The notes beneath the pieces were generated by a model. It did no database searches. It was given only the letters and a program-made list of their open reading frames with translations, and was not told where the DNA came from. Position numbers and translations under genes: made by a program. Positions 8,683 through 18,264 of a stretch of 64,000 nucleotides of DNA are shown here, one piece after another; within the stretch, counting starts at the first letter, position 1; every line of letters begins with the position of its first letter. The stretch is from Burkholderiaceae bacterium. Lineage in GTDB: Bacteria; Pseudomonadota; Gammaproteobacteria; Burkholderiales; Burkholderiaceae_F. The stretch covers positions 1-64,000 of the forward strand of contig JAFAIM010000012.1 of assembly GCA_019236735.1 (NCBI GenBank), read 5' to 3'.

Positions 8683-9228
8683 ATGATGATCGTTCGCAAA
8701 CAGGTGCCTTGGACTGCAATGCTTGCCGTCGTGCTGGTCGCGGCGCTCCCCCTCGCGGCGATGGCACAGCAGCAGCGCGAGACCGGGGATCCTCCGCACG
8801 CAGAGCGGATGCACGAGTACATGCAGGAGCGGATGGAAAAGCACCTGGACCGCCTGGCCGCACGCCTCGAGATCCGCGCATCGCAGCAGGATGCGTGGAA
8901 AGCGTTTGCCAGCGCGGTGCGTGCGATGGTGCCGGCCGCCCCGCCGGCCCCGCCCCCGAAAGACCTTGACGCTGCGGCCCTTGCGCGCCGGGGCGCCGAT
9001 CGCGCCGCCGATCGAGCCAAGCACCTCGAGCAACTGGCAGACGCGACCGCCAAGCTGCAGCAGGCGCTCGATCCCCCGCAACGCGAGGTGCTGAACGAGG
9101 CCGCACGCCGCTTCGCCCATCGGATGCATGAAATGGGCACGCACGGCGAAATGGGGCGATGCAACGGACATCACGGACATGACGGGCATGAGGGTCACGG
9201 CGACGGCGACGGTATGCACGACGGCTGA
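8683..9228 (+). CDS. Spy/CpxP-like periplasmic protein with histidine-rich tail
   Basis: From the ATG at 8683, behind CGGAGAG, the protein has 181 residues. It has a signal peptide ending AMAQQ near residue 29, then a helical region of LTXXQ-type character (YMQERMEKHLDRLAARLEIR, RASQQDAWKAFASAV). The C-terminal end is HGHDGHEGHGDGDGMHDG, rich in histidine, glycine and aspartate and likely to bind metal ions. Spy and CpxP are periplasmic chaperones that also feed back on the Cpx kinase. Divergent placement from the regulator/kinase pair supports that reading. The track's longer start at 8623 adds 20 residues before the signal peptide and is unlikely. Confidence 0.78.
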   Translation: MMIVRKQVPWTAMLAVVLVAALPLAAMAQQQRETGDPPHAERMHEYMQERMEKHLDRLAARLEIRASQQDAWKAFASAVRAMVPAAPPAPPPKDLDAAALARRGADRAADRAKHLEQLADATAKLQQALDPPQREVLNEAARRFAHRMHEMGTHGEMGRCNGHHGHDGHEGHGDGDGMHDG

Positions 9229-9286
9229 ATGGGCGGATTCGTGCCGCCGGCGAGCGTCTCCTCCCGTCGACGGTAGTGCGCTGAGC

Positions 9287-9315
9287 TTGACGTATGTCAA
9301 ATGCATTACTAGAAT
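9287..9315 (+). promoter_or_regulatory. Sigma-70 promoter and repeated operator of the RHH/PIN pair
   Basis: TTGACG (9287-9292) and TAGAAT (9310-9315) are separated by exactly 17 bases, a near-ideal sigma-70 promoter. The sequence TGACRTATGT occurs at 9288 and again at 9315. The first copy is part of the inverted repeat TTGAC-GTAT-GTCAA. These fit autoregulation by a ribbon-helix-helix protein. The -10 box overlaps the annotated ATG at 9314, so the transcript may be leaderless with translation from the in-frame GTG at 9323. Confidence 0.6.
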
Positions 9316-9532
9316 GACATATGTGGAGAAGATTCAGGTCTATCTGCCGAAAGAGGAGCTCGACGCCTTGCGCAAGGCCGCGTCCCGCTCGGGGCGCAGC
9401 GTCGCGGAACTAGTCCGGGGAGCGATCCGCGCGGCCGGGTTGAGGACTCCGACGGCCGGCCCTGTAGCCATCTGGGATGGTGAGCCGCGGCGGCCATCGG
9501 TCGAGCACGATACGGTCCACGACGAACCTTGA
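9314..9532 (+). CDS. Ribbon-helix-helix antitoxin
   Basis: A 72-residue protein. The N-terminal strand KIQVYLPKEELDALRKAASR, followed by SGRSVAELVRGAIRAAG, is the beta-alpha-alpha ribbon-helix-helix pattern of CopG/VapB-type DNA binders. The C-terminal tail is disordered and acidic, as usual for the part that neutralises a toxin. The stop overlaps the start of the PIN gene (TGATG), so the two are co-translated. The ATG at 9314 is inside the apparent -10 box; the GTG at 9323 would shorten the protein by three residues and fit a leaderless mRNA. The track's ORF from 9128 is an extension through the preceding gene. Confidence 0.8.
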   Translation: MTYVEKIQVYLPKEELDALRKAASRSGRSVAELVRGAIRAAGLRTPTAGPVAIWDGEPRRPSVEHDTVHDEP

Positions 9533-9948
9533 TGCGGCACGGCGAGTCCGTGTTCGTCGACAGCGGGGCGTGGATCGCGCTTGCTCTGGCCCGTGATCCG
9601 TTCCACGCGCGAGGCCGGGAACAATGGGAGATCCTGCGCGCGGCAGGAGCCAGGCTGTACACGTCCGTCCCTGTGGTAATCGAGACGTTCACGTTCCTCG
9701 ATCGCAACGCCAACCGAGACGTCGCGCTTGCGTGGCAGGACTCGATCTATCGGACCCGCGCGGCGAAGATCCTTCCGTGCGAGCTGCGCGATCTCGAAGA
9801 CTCCTGGGAGTACTTCCGACGTGCGGATCTGCACAGGCTTTCGGCCGTCGACGCGACGAGTTTTGCCATCATGAGGCGCTCACGCATCCGTATCGCGTTC
9901 ACGTTCGACCATCACTTCTCCGCGGTGGGGTTCCGGCAGCTTGCGTGA
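9532..9948 (+). CDS. PIN-domain RNase toxin, VapC-like
   Basis: A 138-residue PIN protein. The first acidic residue is in VFVDSGAWIALALARD, a central acid in VVIETFTFL, and the late cluster in LSAVDATSFAIMRR and AFTFDHHFSAVGF. These are the magnesium-binding acids expected of VapC-like ribonucleases. The ATG at 9532 overlaps the antitoxin stop codon. With the ribbon-helix-helix gene it makes a complete type II toxin-antitoxin pair. It is convergent with the buf operon, with only 14 bases between the genes. Confidence 0.85.
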   Translation: MRHGESVFVDSGAWIALALARDPFHARGREQWEILRAAGARLYTSVPVVIETFTFLDRNANRDVALAWQDSIYRTRAAKILPCELRDLEDSWEYFRRADLHRLSAVDATSFAIMRRSRIRIAFTFDHHFSAVGFRQLA

Positions 9949-9962
9949 CGGCCACCGAGCTG

Positions 9963-10784
9963 TCATCCGGCTTCGCCATCGACATCACCCCCCTGTAGCG
10001 TAACCCCAGCCAGCGCGCCGTCGGCCAGCCACTGATTGAGCCACTTTACTGCCTGGCCGGCGGCATTTTCCTCACCGACCATTTCGCCGAGCTCGGCGCA
10101 CCACTGCCCGAAGCTGACTCGTGCCGCCAGCCGATCGAACGCCTCGGCCTCCTGCGGACCCATCGCACGGAACCGCACTTGTAAGTCGCGACGCGTCAGC
10201 AGCCATGGCGCCGGGACCGGCTCATGCTGTACCGGCGCGAGCGCCTCGCCGCGCGCCTGCGCTGACCAGGCGCGTGGCACATCGGTTGTGAGCACGACGC
10301 ACCGGGTGGCCGGGTGTGGAAGGAAAATGAGGCGGGACCAATCTTGCGCTCCGATTCCGCTCAGGGCTTCGCGCGTCAGGCTGGTCGAATCCAACGCATC
10401 GAACGAGATCCCCATCGCCCATTCGAAGCGCGCCATATCGGCGAGCTCGGACCGAATGGACCACGGCGAGGTCGACTCGAGAAATTGCGCCAGCTTTTCT
10501 CCATACCAGCGCAGGTTGCGCAGCGTCGACGGGCACGCGGCGATGTACGCTCGGCCCAGCTCGTTGAATTCTTCACCGGCGATCGCTTTCAGCCCGGGAT
10601 AATCAGTGGCGAGTGCTTCGAGCAGCCGTAGCGGGTATCCCTCTGCGTAGATGTCCATTTTGATCGCAGCGCGGGTAGCGCCCGCAACGTGTTGCAGCAC
10701 CGCCGGATTGCCGTGCAAAACGTAGTCCTGGAACCTGCGTTGCAAGCTCTCCAGGTCGTCCGATTGCGCGGTGCTTTGCGTCAT
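9963..10784 (-). CDS. bufC: DUF2063 protein, BufC-type partner of the DUF692 enzyme
   Basis: A 273-residue protein with the DUF2063 putative DNA-binding-like fold at the N-terminus: LQRRFQDYVLHG followed by YAEGYPLRLLEALATDYPGL. In methanobactin- and bufferin-type clusters this partner binds the precursor peptide and works with the DUF692 iron enzyme. The ATG at 10784 overlaps the bufB stop (ATGA). The 468-residue track ORF reads antisense-frame through bufB and is wrong in its first 195 residues. It is the last gene of the three-gene operon, and no DoxX-like fourth gene follows. Confidence 0.85.
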   Translation of the reverse strand: MTQSTAQSDDLESLQRRFQDYVLHGNPAVLQHVAGATRAAIKMDIYAEGYPLRLLEALATDYPGLKAIAGEEFNELGRAYIAACPSTLRNLRWYGEKLAQFLESTSPWSIRSELADMARFEWAMGISFDALDSTSLTREALSGIGAQDWSRLIFLPHPATRCVVLTTDVPRAWSAQARGEALAPVQHEPVPAPWLLTRRDLQVRFRAMGPQEAEAFDRLAARVSFGQWCAELGEMVGEENAAGQAVKWLNQWLADGALAGVTLQGGDVDGEAG

Positions 10785-11629
10785 GCCGCGCGCGGCGTCC
10801 GCTGCGTCCGCGCCTCCAGGTCGATACGCTCGGCGATGCTGCGCGCCCGTTCCAGCTCGCCCAGCAACTCTTGCAGCGGGGGAATCTGCGCATCGCGCTC
10901 GATCATCGTCGGCACGTCGCCGAAGCGCCGGCGCGCATGCTCGTACAGGCGCCACACCGCCTCCGACACCGGGGAATCGTGTGTGTCGACGATCAGGCCA
11001 TCGGGTCGGAGCTGGTGGCCAGCCAAATGAATCTGCCGAACGCGCGCAACCGGGATCGCTTCCAGGTACGCGAGCGGGTCGAAGTCGTGGTTGACGCTGT
11101 TGACGTACACGTTGTTGACGTCCAATAAGATCATGCAATCGGCGCGCTGAGAGACTTCGGTCACGAACTCCCACTCGGTGAGCTGTGAGGACGCATAGCC
11201 CGCGTACGTCGAAACGTTCTCCAACAGGATCCGGCACCCGAGGCGGTCCTGCACGCGTCGCACCCGCTCCACCACGTGCGCCAGCACGGCTTCGGTGTAT
11301 GGCAGAGGCAACAGATCGTGCAGGTTGTTGCCGGCAACGCCGGTCCAGCACAAGTGATCGGAGATCCACGCCGGCTGCACGCGCTGTGCCAGCCGCTGTA
11401 GAGCCGTCAGATGTTGCTCGTCAAGCGGATCGGCGCTCCCGATCGACAGCGACACGCCGTGCAACGCGACCGGATAGTCGGCTCGGATCCGCTCCAGCCA
11501 ATTCAGCGGGCGGCCGCCCGCAACCATGAAGTTCTCGCTGATGACCTCGAACCAGCCCACGTCTGGGCGGGTTTCGGCCACCTGCGAGTAGTGCGGCGGG
11601 CGCAGTCCAAGGCCAAATCCTAGTGACAT
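10781..11629 (-). CDS. bufB: DUF692 (MbnB/BufB-type) iron-dependent peptide-modifying enzyme
   Basis: A 282-residue TIM-barrel protein. The family's metal-ligand segments are visible in order: ALHGVSLSIGS, WISDHLCWTG, ILLENVSTYAG, LLDVNNVYVNSVNHDFDP, IHLAGH, IVDTHDSPV, MIERD. DUF692 enzymes use a cluster of two or three irons to convert cysteines of a precursor peptide into oxazolone or thiooxazole groups. I start at the ATG at 11629; the track's earlier start is a TTG. The adjacent gene encodes the cysteine-bearing precursor, and the following gene its DUF2063 partner. Confidence 0.9.
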   Translation of the reverse strand: MSLGFGLGLRPPHYSQVAETRPDVGWFEVISENFMVAGGRPLNWLERIRADYPVALHGVSLSIGSADPLDEQHLTALQRLAQRVQPAWISDHLCWTGVAGNNLHDLLPLPYTEAVLAHVVERVRRVQDRLGCRILLENVSTYAGYASSQLTEWEFVTEVSQRADCMILLDVNNVYVNSVNHDFDPLAYLEAIPVARVRQIHLAGHQLRPDGLIVDTHDSPVSEAVWRLYEHARRRFGDVPTMIERDAQIPPLQELLGELERARSIAERIDLEARTQRTPRAA

Positions 11630-11656
11630 GTAAGCACCGGCCCGCCGCAATCGCTG

Positions 11657-11941
11657 CTACTTGGACATACCCGACTTCATTTCCTGCTGGGCCTTTTCGC
11701 ACTCCTCCTTTGACATCTCCTTGAAGCCCTGGCCCTTGCACGAATTCTGCCCTTTGCAGGAGTTGCTCGCCGAGGAGCAGTCGCTCTTGCCCTTGCAGCT
11801 ATTGACACCTTCGCAGTGGATCTTGCCGCCCTCGTCGGCCAGCACGGGCGCGGCGTATCCGATTGCAAACAACCCTGCCGCGGCTGCAGCGATCGCGGCT
11901 CCGGCCAACCCTTTCGCGCCCGACTTTGTTGCGATTGTCAT
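11657..11941 (-). CDS. bufA: Bufferin-type precursor peptide, six cysteines (BufA-like)
   Basis: A 94-residue preprotein from the ATG at 11941, preceded by AAAGGA. Residues 1-36 form a long signal peptide (AGAAIAAAAAGLFAIGYAAP) ending near VLADEGG. The mature part carries repeated cysteines in NSCKGKSDC and NSCKGQNSCKGQG, six in all. This is the BufA2 pattern of bufferins, secreted ribosomal peptides modified by DUF692 enzymes and shown in other proteobacteria to bind copper and protect from it. The two enzymes follow directly. The gene is divergent from an RND efflux operon, which suggests joint control by metal stress. Confidence 0.85.
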   Translation of the reverse strand: MTIATKSGAKGLAGAAIAAAAAGLFAIGYAAPVLADEGGKIHCEGVNSCKGKSDCSSASNSCKGQNSCKGQGFKEMSKEECEKAQQEMKSGMSK

Positions 11942-12239
11942 CGTCCATCCTTTCCGAGTTTGATGCACCAAGCTTCACGCTTCCCTGGCTCCCAATTTTT
12001 CGGCAACAGCAGGGGACCGCGTACCCGACCGTCGGATACGCCGCTTGGTCGCATCCGCGGTACCGATCTTACAAGCCGCATCGCCCAAACGTGACTGCCG
12101 GCTCCCGGTGGGTGCGGTCGCGGACCCGTCTCGTTCAAAACGCGGCTGGTGCCGATGCTACATTTGCCACCCGCTCGCGGCGGTGCCATTCCGCGCGAGG
12201 ATCGCTCGGCTAACATAGTGAGGTTTCGCACGATCGAAA
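11942..12239. promoter_or_regulatory. Divergent promoter region between bufA and the RND efflux operon
   Basis: 298 bases without a gene. It must hold the bufA promoter on the minus strand and the efflux promoter on the plus strand. I could not find a convincing sigma-70 pair for either, which would be compatible with control by an ECF sigma factor such as the one at 2.4-2.9 kb, but does not show it. Confidence 0.4.
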
Positions 12240-13391
12240 ATGGACACCACGACTCGCGCCGGAACCGTCGTCTGCGCGGCCGCGCTGGCCACGGTGTGGC
12301 TCGCCGGATGCAACGCGCGGGGCGATGCGCCGCCGCCGGCGCCGCCGCCGCCCGAAGTCGCAGTGCTGCGGTTGCAGCCACAAGCAGTGACGCTTTCGGA
12401 GGAGTACGTTGGACAGGCGGAGGCGGTCGAGACCGTCGAGATCCGCTCGCGCGTGCAAGGGCTGCTCGAGCGGCAAGCTTTTCGCGACGGTGCCACGGTT
12501 CGCCGCGGCGAGCTGCTCTTCTTGATCGATCGGCAGCCGTTCGAGGCGGCACTCGAGCAGGCGAAGGCCAACCTTGCGCAGGCCGAGGCGAATGCGGCCA
12601 ACTCTGCGCAGAGCCTCGCCCGCGTCACGCGCCTGATCGCCGACAACGCGGTCAGCCAGCAAGATATGGATACTGCCATTGCACGCGACCGCTCGGACCG
12701 AGCGAGCGTCGAAGCGGCGCGCGCGGCCCTGCACGAAGCTGCCTTGAATCTCGGCTATACCCAGATCACTGCGCCGCGCGACGGCGTCGTCAGCAAGGCG
12801 CTGGTCAAGCCCGGTTCCCTCGTCACCGTCGCGCAGACATTGCTCACGACGCTGTACTCGACCAACCCGATCTACGTGAACTTCGCGCTGGGCGAGCAGC
12901 GCATGTTGCAGCTGACGCGCAGCGAGCACAGCGGCAAGGGCGACCATCCCGAGTTCCTGCTGCGCCTCGTCGACGGCACCGAGTATCCGCATCCGGGGAG
13001 GCTGAATTTCGTCGACACCGCCGTTGATCCGAAAAACGACACGCTGCAGGTACGCGTCGTCGTTCCGAACCCCGACGGCCTGCTTCGCCCGGGCCAGTAC
13101 CTGAAAGTGCGCGTTCCAACCGGCACGCGCCCCGACGCGCTGCTTGTCCCTCAGAAGGCGGTGACGGAGCTGCAAGGCCTGAAGACGGTGTTCGTAGTCG
13201 GCGCCGACAACAAGGTGGCGGTGCGCCAGATCACCGCGACCCAGCGCTTGGGTGCCGACTGGGTGCTCGACGGCGGCCTGAAGCCGGGCGAGCTCGTGAT
13301 CGTCGATGGCCTGCAGAAGGTCACTCCCGGCGCCGTCGTCAAACCGGTGTTCGTCGCCGAACAAGCCTTGCCGGCCGGGGCCAAGAGCTGA
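12240..13391 (+). CDS. RND efflux periplasmic adaptor, lipoprotein
   Basis: A 383-residue membrane-fusion protein of the AcrA/MexA kind. A lipoprotein signal peptide ends at LAGCN (C25), followed by a proline-rich stretch. The barrel-sandwich half [20 protein letters not shown], the alpha-hairpin [20 protein letters not shown] and the second lipoyl half [20 protein letters not shown] are clear. It bridges the inner-membrane pump and the outer-membrane channel encoded next. The first gene of an adaptor-pump-channel operon. The substrate cannot be read from the sequence; the hydrophobic HAE1 family exports drugs and solvents, not metals. Confidence 0.92.
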   Translation: MDTTTRAGTVVCAAALATVWLAGCNARGDAPPPAPPPPEVAVLRLQPQAVTLSEEYVGQAEAVETVEIRSRVQGLLERQAFRDGATVRRGELLFLIDRQPFEAALEQAKANLAQAEANAANSAQSLARVTRLIADNAVSQQDMDTAIARDRSDRASVEAARAALHEAALNLGYTQITAPRDGVVSKALVKPGSLVTVAQTLLTTLYSTNPIYVNFALGEQRMLQLTRSEHSGKGDHPEFLLRLVDGTEYPHPGRLNFVDTAVDPKNDTLQVRVVVPNPDGLLRPGQYLKVRVPTGTRPDALLVPQKAVTELQGLKTVFVVGADNKVAVRQITATQRLGADWVLDGGLKPGELVIVDGLQKVTPGAVVKPVFVAEQALPAGAKS

Positions 13392-13422
13392 TCCGCGCGA
13401 CCACCATCTCCAACACCCCGCC

Positions 13423-16400
13423 GTGCTGAATTTCTTCATCGAACGGCCGATCTTCTCGGCCGTCATCTCGCTGGTGATTCTGCTGGCAGGGGCGTTGGCC
13501 GGGTTCAGCCTGCCGATCGCGCAGTACCCGCAGGTCGTTCCGCCGCAGGTGCAGGTTTCCACCAGCTTCCCGGGTGCGAGCGCTCAGGTCGTTGCCGAGT
13601 CGGTCGCAGCGCCGATCGAGCAGCAGGTCAACGGCGCCAAGGACATGCTCTATATGGATTCCAAGAGCGGCGCCGACGGCTCGTACAACCTGGTGGTCAG
13701 CTTCGAAATCGGCAGCAACGCCGACATCGCTGCGGTGGACGTGCAGAACCGCTTCGCGATCGCTCAGAGCCAGTTGCCGACCGACGTGGCACGGCAGGGC
13801 GTGACGATCCGCAAGGTGTCGACCGATTTTCTCGAAGTGTTCGCCTTGACCTCTCCGGACGGCCGCTACGACAACGTGTTCCTCAGCAACTACGCGACGC
13901 TGAACCTGGTCGATACGATGACGCGAGTCGCCGGCGTAGGGCAGGTGCGGGTGTTCGGCGCGCGCGACTACAGCATGCGGATCTGGCTCGACCCGGACCG
14001 GATGGCACGGCTGGGCGTGACCGCCGGCGACGTCGTCAATGCGATCCGCGAACAAAACGTCGTTGTTCCAGGAGGTGTGATCGGCGCTCCCCCGGCTCCG
14101 CCCGGAACGCCGATGTCGTACACGGTCAACGTGCTGGGGCGGCTGTCCGACGTGCCGCAGTACGAGGCGATGATCGTTCGCGCTTCGCCCGACGGCCAGA
14201 TCGTGCGGCTGCGCGACGTCGCCCGCGTCGACCTCAGTGGGGCCGATTATTCGCTGACCGCTCGCGAGGGGCAGCTCGCATCAGCCTTCATCGGCGTCTT
14301 CCTGTCGCCGGGCGCCAACGCGCTCGACGTCGACCGCGGGGTGCGCCGAGTGATGGACGAGAGCTCGCGCTCGTTCCCGCAAGGAATGGTGTACTCGATC
14401 CCGTACACGACCGTGCCGTTCGTGACCGAGTCGCTGAAGGAAGTCGGCATCACGTTGGGCATCGCGTTCGTGCTGGTCGCGTTCGTCGTGTTCCTGTTCC
14501 TGCAAAGCTGGCGCGCGACGATCATCCCAGTAGCTGCGGTGCCGGTGTCGCTGATCGGCACGCTCGCGGCATTCGCAGCGCTCGGGTTCTCGATCAACAC
14601 GCTGACCCTTTTTGGCCTGGTGCTGGCGATCGGCATCGTGGTCGACGACGCGATCGTCGTGGTCGAGGCGGTGCAGCATCGGATCGATACCGAGCATCAG
14701 TCGCCGTTGGAAGCGACCAAAGCCGCAATCGCCGACGTCGGCGGTCCGGTGGTTGCGATCGCGCTCGTGTTGGCAGCGGTGTTCGTTCCGGTCGCTTTCC
14801 TCGGAGGTCTGGCGGGGCAGCTGTACCGGCAGTTCGCGCTCACGCTCGCGGTCTCCGTGGTGCTGTCAGCGATCGTCGCGCTGACGCTGACGCCCTCGTT
14901 GTGCGCACTTCTGCTGCAGCCCGCGCGCGAAGGCACACTGCGACAGAGCGCGCTAGCCCCGTTCTACCGGCTTTTTAACCGCGGCTTCGACGCTTTCCGC
15001 CGCCACTACCTTCGCGCAGTCGATCGGCTGGTGCACCACGCGGCGATCGTGTTCCTGGCGTTCGTGGCGTTGCTGGGAGTGTTGTACTGGCTCGTAAGCA
15101 CTCGGCCGACGTCGCTTGTGCCCGACGAGGATCAGGGCTTCGTGATCGGTCTGGTCCAACTGCCGCTCGGCGCTTCAACCCAGCGCACGCACGAGGTTTA
15201 CTCGAAGATTGAAGCGTTCGCGCACGACGTGCCGGGCGTCGGCGGCGTCGCGGGGCTGGAAGGCTTCAACCTGTTTACCGGAATCGCCTCGCCCTTCAAC
15301 GCGACGCTGTTCATCCGCCTGACGCCCTGGAGCGAGCGTACCGGCAAGCCCGGGCAAAGCGCAGACGGGATCCGACAGGCGTTGACCGCTCGCATCAACC
15401 GTGAGATCAAAGATGCCTTCGGCGTCATCGTCAACCCGCCACCGATCCGGGGTATGGGCGGCTACGGCGGGTTCGAATTCGTTCTGCAAGACCGCGCCGC
15501 CGGTTCGCTGGACCGTTTCACCGGGATTTTGCAGGAGTTCGTCTCGCGCGCGCGCAAGCGCCCAGAGATCGGCTTCGTATTCGCGAATTTCGACCCGCGT
15601 GTGCCGCAGATCGAATACTCGATCGACCGCGACCGCGCCAAATCAATCGGGGTCGATCTGGGCGATGTGAATTTCGCGCTGCAGGCGTTCCTCGGCAGCT
15701 ACTACGTGAACGACTTCAACCTGTACGGCCGCACCTTCCGTGTGCAGGTGCAGGCCGAGCCGGGCGCGCGGGCGCGTCCGGAGGATATCGACCGGATGTA
15801 CGTTCGCAGCAGCGCCGGCGCAATGGTGCCGCTCTCGACCGTGGTCAGCATCGGTTCGGTCAACGGCCCACAGTATCTGGAGCGCTACAACATCTACCGC
15901 GCGGCCACGATCAACTTCTCGCCGACGAAGGGGTACACGTCCGGACAGGCCGCAGCGGCGATGGAGGACCTTGCCAAAGCTCTGCCGGCAGGTTACGGGT
16001 ACGAGTGGACGGGGTCCGAACTGCAGGAGAAACGCACCGGGGGCAAGACGAGCTACGTGTTCGCGCTGTCGCTCGCCTTTGTATTCCTGGTGCTCGCAGC
16101 GCTGTACGAAAGCTGGGCGATGCCGGTGGCGATCCTGTTGGTGATCCCGTTCGGCGTGATCGGTGCTTTCACCGGTCTTTTGACACGCAGCATGCCGAAC
16201 GATGTGTACACGCAGATCGGGCTGATCATGCTGATCGGCCTGGCCGCTAAGAACGCGATCCTGATCGTCGCGTTCGCGAAAGACGCGCACGAGCGCGGCG
16301 CATCGATCATGGACGGCGCGATCCGCGGAGCCGCTTTGCGGCTGCGCCCGATCCTGATGACTTCGTTTGCGTTCATCTTCGGTGCGCTGCCGTTGGCGAT

Positions 16401-16620
16401 CGCCTCCGGTGCCGGCGCGGGGGCGCGTCGCTCGATCGGCACCGCGGTCGTCTCCGGTATGACGTTCGCGACGCTGATCGGAATCTTCCTGATCCCGGTG
16501 TTTTACGTCGTGACGCAGCGGATCAGCGAGCGCCACCCGCCGTTCCGGCCGGAGAAGGGGGTGCAGCCGAGCGGCGGCGCGCACGCCGAGCTGCCCGGCG
16601 GCAGCGTCACAGATGACTAG
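13423..16620 (+). CDS. RND efflux pump, HAE1 family permease
   Basis: A 1065-residue inner-membrane proton/drug antiporter. I start at GTG 13423, giving [19 protein letters not shown], the standard N-terminus of AcrB-like pumps. The track start at 13306 overlaps the adaptor gene in another frame. Visible landmarks are the TM4 proton-relay segment [15 protein letters not shown], the [11 protein letters not shown] porter region, and the late TM10-12 region [19 protein letters not shown]. Length matches the family. The stop codon is overlapped by the ATG of the channel gene, so all three components are translationally linked. Confidence 0.93.
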   Translation: MLNFFIERPIFSAVISLVILLAGALAGFSLPIAQYPQVVPPQVQVSTSFPGASAQVVAESVAAPIEQQVNGAKDMLYMDSKSGADGSYNLVVSFEIGSNADIAAVDVQNRFAIAQSQLPTDVARQGVTIRKVSTDFLEVFALTSPDGRYDNVFLSNYATLNLVDTMTRVAGVGQVRVFGARDYSMRIWLDPDRMARLGVTAGDVVNAIREQNVVVPGGVIGAPPAPPGTPMSYTVNVLGRLSDVPQYEAMIVRASPDGQIVRLRDVARVDLSGADYSLTAREGQLASAFIGVFLSPGANALDVDRGVRRVMDESSRSFPQGMVYSIPYTTVPFVTESLKEVGITLGIAFVLVAFVVFLFLQSWRATIIPVAAVPVSLIGTLAAFAALGFSINTLTLFGLVLAIGIVVDDAIVVVEAVQHRIDTEHQSPLEATKAAIADVGGPVVAIALVLAAVFVPVAFLGGLAGQLYRQFALTLAVSVVLSAIVALTLTPSLCALLLQPAREGTLRQSALAPFYRLFNRGFDAFRRHYLRAVDRLVHHAAIVFLAFVALLGVLYWLVSTRPTSLVPDEDQGFVIGLVQLPLGASTQRTHEVYSKIEAFAHDVPGVGGVAGLEGFNLFTGIASPFNATLFIRLTPWSERTGKPGQSADGIRQALTARINREIKDAFGVIVNPPPIRGMGGYGGFEFVLQDRAAGSLDRFTGILQEFVSRARKRPEIGFVFANFDPRVPQIEYSIDRDRAKSIGVDLGDVNFALQAFLGSYYVNDFNLYGRTFRVQVQAEPGARARPEDIDRMYVRSSAGAMVPLSTVVSIGSVNGPQYLERYNIYRAATINFSPTKGYTSGQAAAAMEDLAKALPAGYGYEWTGSELQEKRTGGKTSYVFALSLAFVFLVLAALYESWAMPVAILLVIPFGVIGAFTGLLTRSMPNDVYTQIGLIMLIGLAAKNAILIVAFAKDAHERGASIMDGAIRGAALRLRPILMTSFAFIFGALPLAIASGAGAGARRSIGTAVVSGMTFATLIGIFLIPVFYVVTQRISERHPPFRPEKGVQPSGGAHAELPGGSVTDD

Positions 16621-18253
16621 AGATCCGTCGGCAAGCGCGACGCGGCCAGCGGCCGGTGCGGTTCCGCTCGCGTTACGCCCTTCGCCATCACGGGGGGCGG
16701 AGGCGGGATTTCGCGAAGCGCGGCTTCGCGCCGCCGCAGCCGGCGCGCCTTGCAAGGCGCGCCGTCCCGGGCATGACCTCGCTCCACCGCAACCGACCAC
16801 TGGCCGCGTCGCGCTTGCCGGTGCGCTCTGTACGGCTGCGCTGCTGGCCGCGTGCGCAGTCGGCCCACGCTACGAGCGCCCGCCGCTGGACCTGCCGTCG
16901 AACTGGCGCTCCGGCCCGACCGCAGCGGCTCAGGAATCGAACGTCGCGTGGTGGGACGGTTTCCGCGACCCCGCGCTGTCGAAACTGGTGGCCGACACCA
17001 TCGCCGGCAGCCTTGACCTGAAACAGGCGGTGGCACGCGTGGACGAAGCTCGCGCGCAGTACGGGATTGCGCGATCGGCGCTGTTCCCGCAGTTCAATGC
17101 AGACGCTTCCGGCGAGCGCCAGCGCGCCAGCCGCACGACGTTCTCGGGGCGACAAATCCTGCCGGGGCAGCAGAACTACAGCAGTTACGACCTGGATGTC
17201 TCGGCAAGTTATGAGATCGACCTATGGGGCGGGCTGCGAAGCGCCACCGCGGCCGCACGCGCCCAGCTGCTCGCCGGCGAACAGGCCCGCCGCACGGTGG
17301 TGCTGACCTTGGTCGCCAATGCTGCCGATGCCTACATCGAGCTGCTTGCGTTGGATGACCAGCTGGCGATCGCGCAACGCACGCTCGAATCGCGCCGCGA
17401 GGTGCTGCGGCTGCAGAAGGCCCGCTTCGAAGGAGGAATTGCGCCGGAGAGCGACATGCGGCAGGCCGAATCGCAATTCCAGATTGCGGCCGTGACGGTG
17501 CCGTCGCTGCGGCGGCAGATCGCCCAGCAGGAGAACCTGATCAACCTACTAGCTGGGCGCAAGCCCGGGCCGATCGAACGCGACAGCAAGTTCGAGGCGC
17601 TCGCCTTCCCGCCGGTGCCTGCCGGTCTGCCGTCGGATCTGCTGGAGCGCCGTCCCGACGTGCAGCAAGCCGAGCAGAACCTGATCGCCGCGAATGCGGA
17701 CATCGGCATTGCGCGCGCAGCTTTTTTTCCGCGAATCGATCTGACGTCTTTGCTCGGCCTGCAGAGCGAACAGCTGTCGCAGCTGCTAAAGGGTCCCTCG
17801 TTTACGTGGAATGCGGGAGCTGGGCTAACGCAGTCGCTGTTCAGCGGTGGCGCGCTGACCAGCCAGCTGCATCTGACGCAAGCGCGCGAGCGCGAGCTGG
17901 CGGCTGCTTACCAGGAAGCGGTGCTGTCGGCGCTGCACGACGTCGAAAACGCGCTGGTCGCGCGTACCACACTGCAGCAGGAGGTCGCCGAACAGGAAAA
18001 GAACGTGGCCGCGCTCACACGCCTGTTGGTGCTGGCGCAGAGGCGCTACAAGGAGGGTGCGGCGATCTTTTTGGAGGTCGCGACCGCCGAACAGTCGCTG
18101 TTCGATGCGCAGATTTCGCTCGACACTTTGCGCGGGGAGCTCTTCCAGAGCTACGCCGACCTGTACCGTGCGTTCGGCGGCGGCTGGGTCGACACCGCGG
18201 AGAAGCTCGCGCCGCAAGCGGCAGACGCACGCGCGGCGGAAACGACGCACTAG
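16613..18253 (+). CDS. Outer-membrane efflux channel, NodT/OprM-type lipoprotein, with extended N-terminus
   Basis: A TolC-family channel lipoprotein. The lipobox LAAC lies near residue 80, followed by [17 protein letters not shown], the usual start of NodT-family mature proteins. The two repeats of the family are present ([40 protein letters not shown]). The lipobox is some 50-60 residues later than normal because the only start in frame, ATG 16613, overlaps the pump's stop, and the intervening codons come from a GC-rich palindromic element at 16712-16763. Whether the leader still works as a signal peptide is uncertain. An unseen alternative start or a sequencing frameshift could explain it. 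Confidence 0.88.
   Translation: MTRDPSASATRPAAGAVPLALRPSPSRGAEAGFREARLRAAAAGAPCKARRPGHDLAPPQPTTGRVALAGALCTAALLAACAVGPRYERPPLDLPSNWRSGPTAAAQESNVAWWDGFRDPALSKLVADTIAGSLDLKQAVARVDEARAQYGIARSALFPQFNADASGERQRASRTTFSGRQILPGQQNYSSYDLDVSASYEIDLWGGLRSATAAARAQLLAGEQARRTVVLTLVANAADAYIELLALDDQLAIAQRTLESRREVLRLQKARFEGGIAPESDMRQAESQFQIAAVTVPSLRRQIAQQENLINLLAGRKPGPIERDSKFEALAFPPVPAGLPSDLLERRPDVQQAEQNLIAANADIGIARAAFFPRIDLTSLLGLQSEQLSQLLKGPSFTWNAGAGLTQSLFSGGALTSQLHLTQARERELAAAYQEAVLSALHDVENALVARTTLQQEVAEQEKNVAALTRLLVLAQRRYKEGAAIFLEVATAEQSLFDAQISLDTLRGELFQSYADLYRAFGGGWVDTAEKLAPQAADARAAETTH
16712..16763. repeat. REP-like pair of palindromes inside the channel gene
   Basis: Two adjacent hairpins: CGCGAAGC-GCG-GCTTCGCG at 16712-16730, and the perfect 22-base palindrome at 16742-16763 built from GGCGCGCCT and AGGCGCGCC around TGCA. 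They lie between the start codon and the lipoprotein signal peptide of the efflux channel gene. They look like an inserted repetitive extragenic palindrome that stayed in frame. I saw no second copy in this window. Confidence 0.6.
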
Positions 18254-18264
18254 AACTTGGGGCG

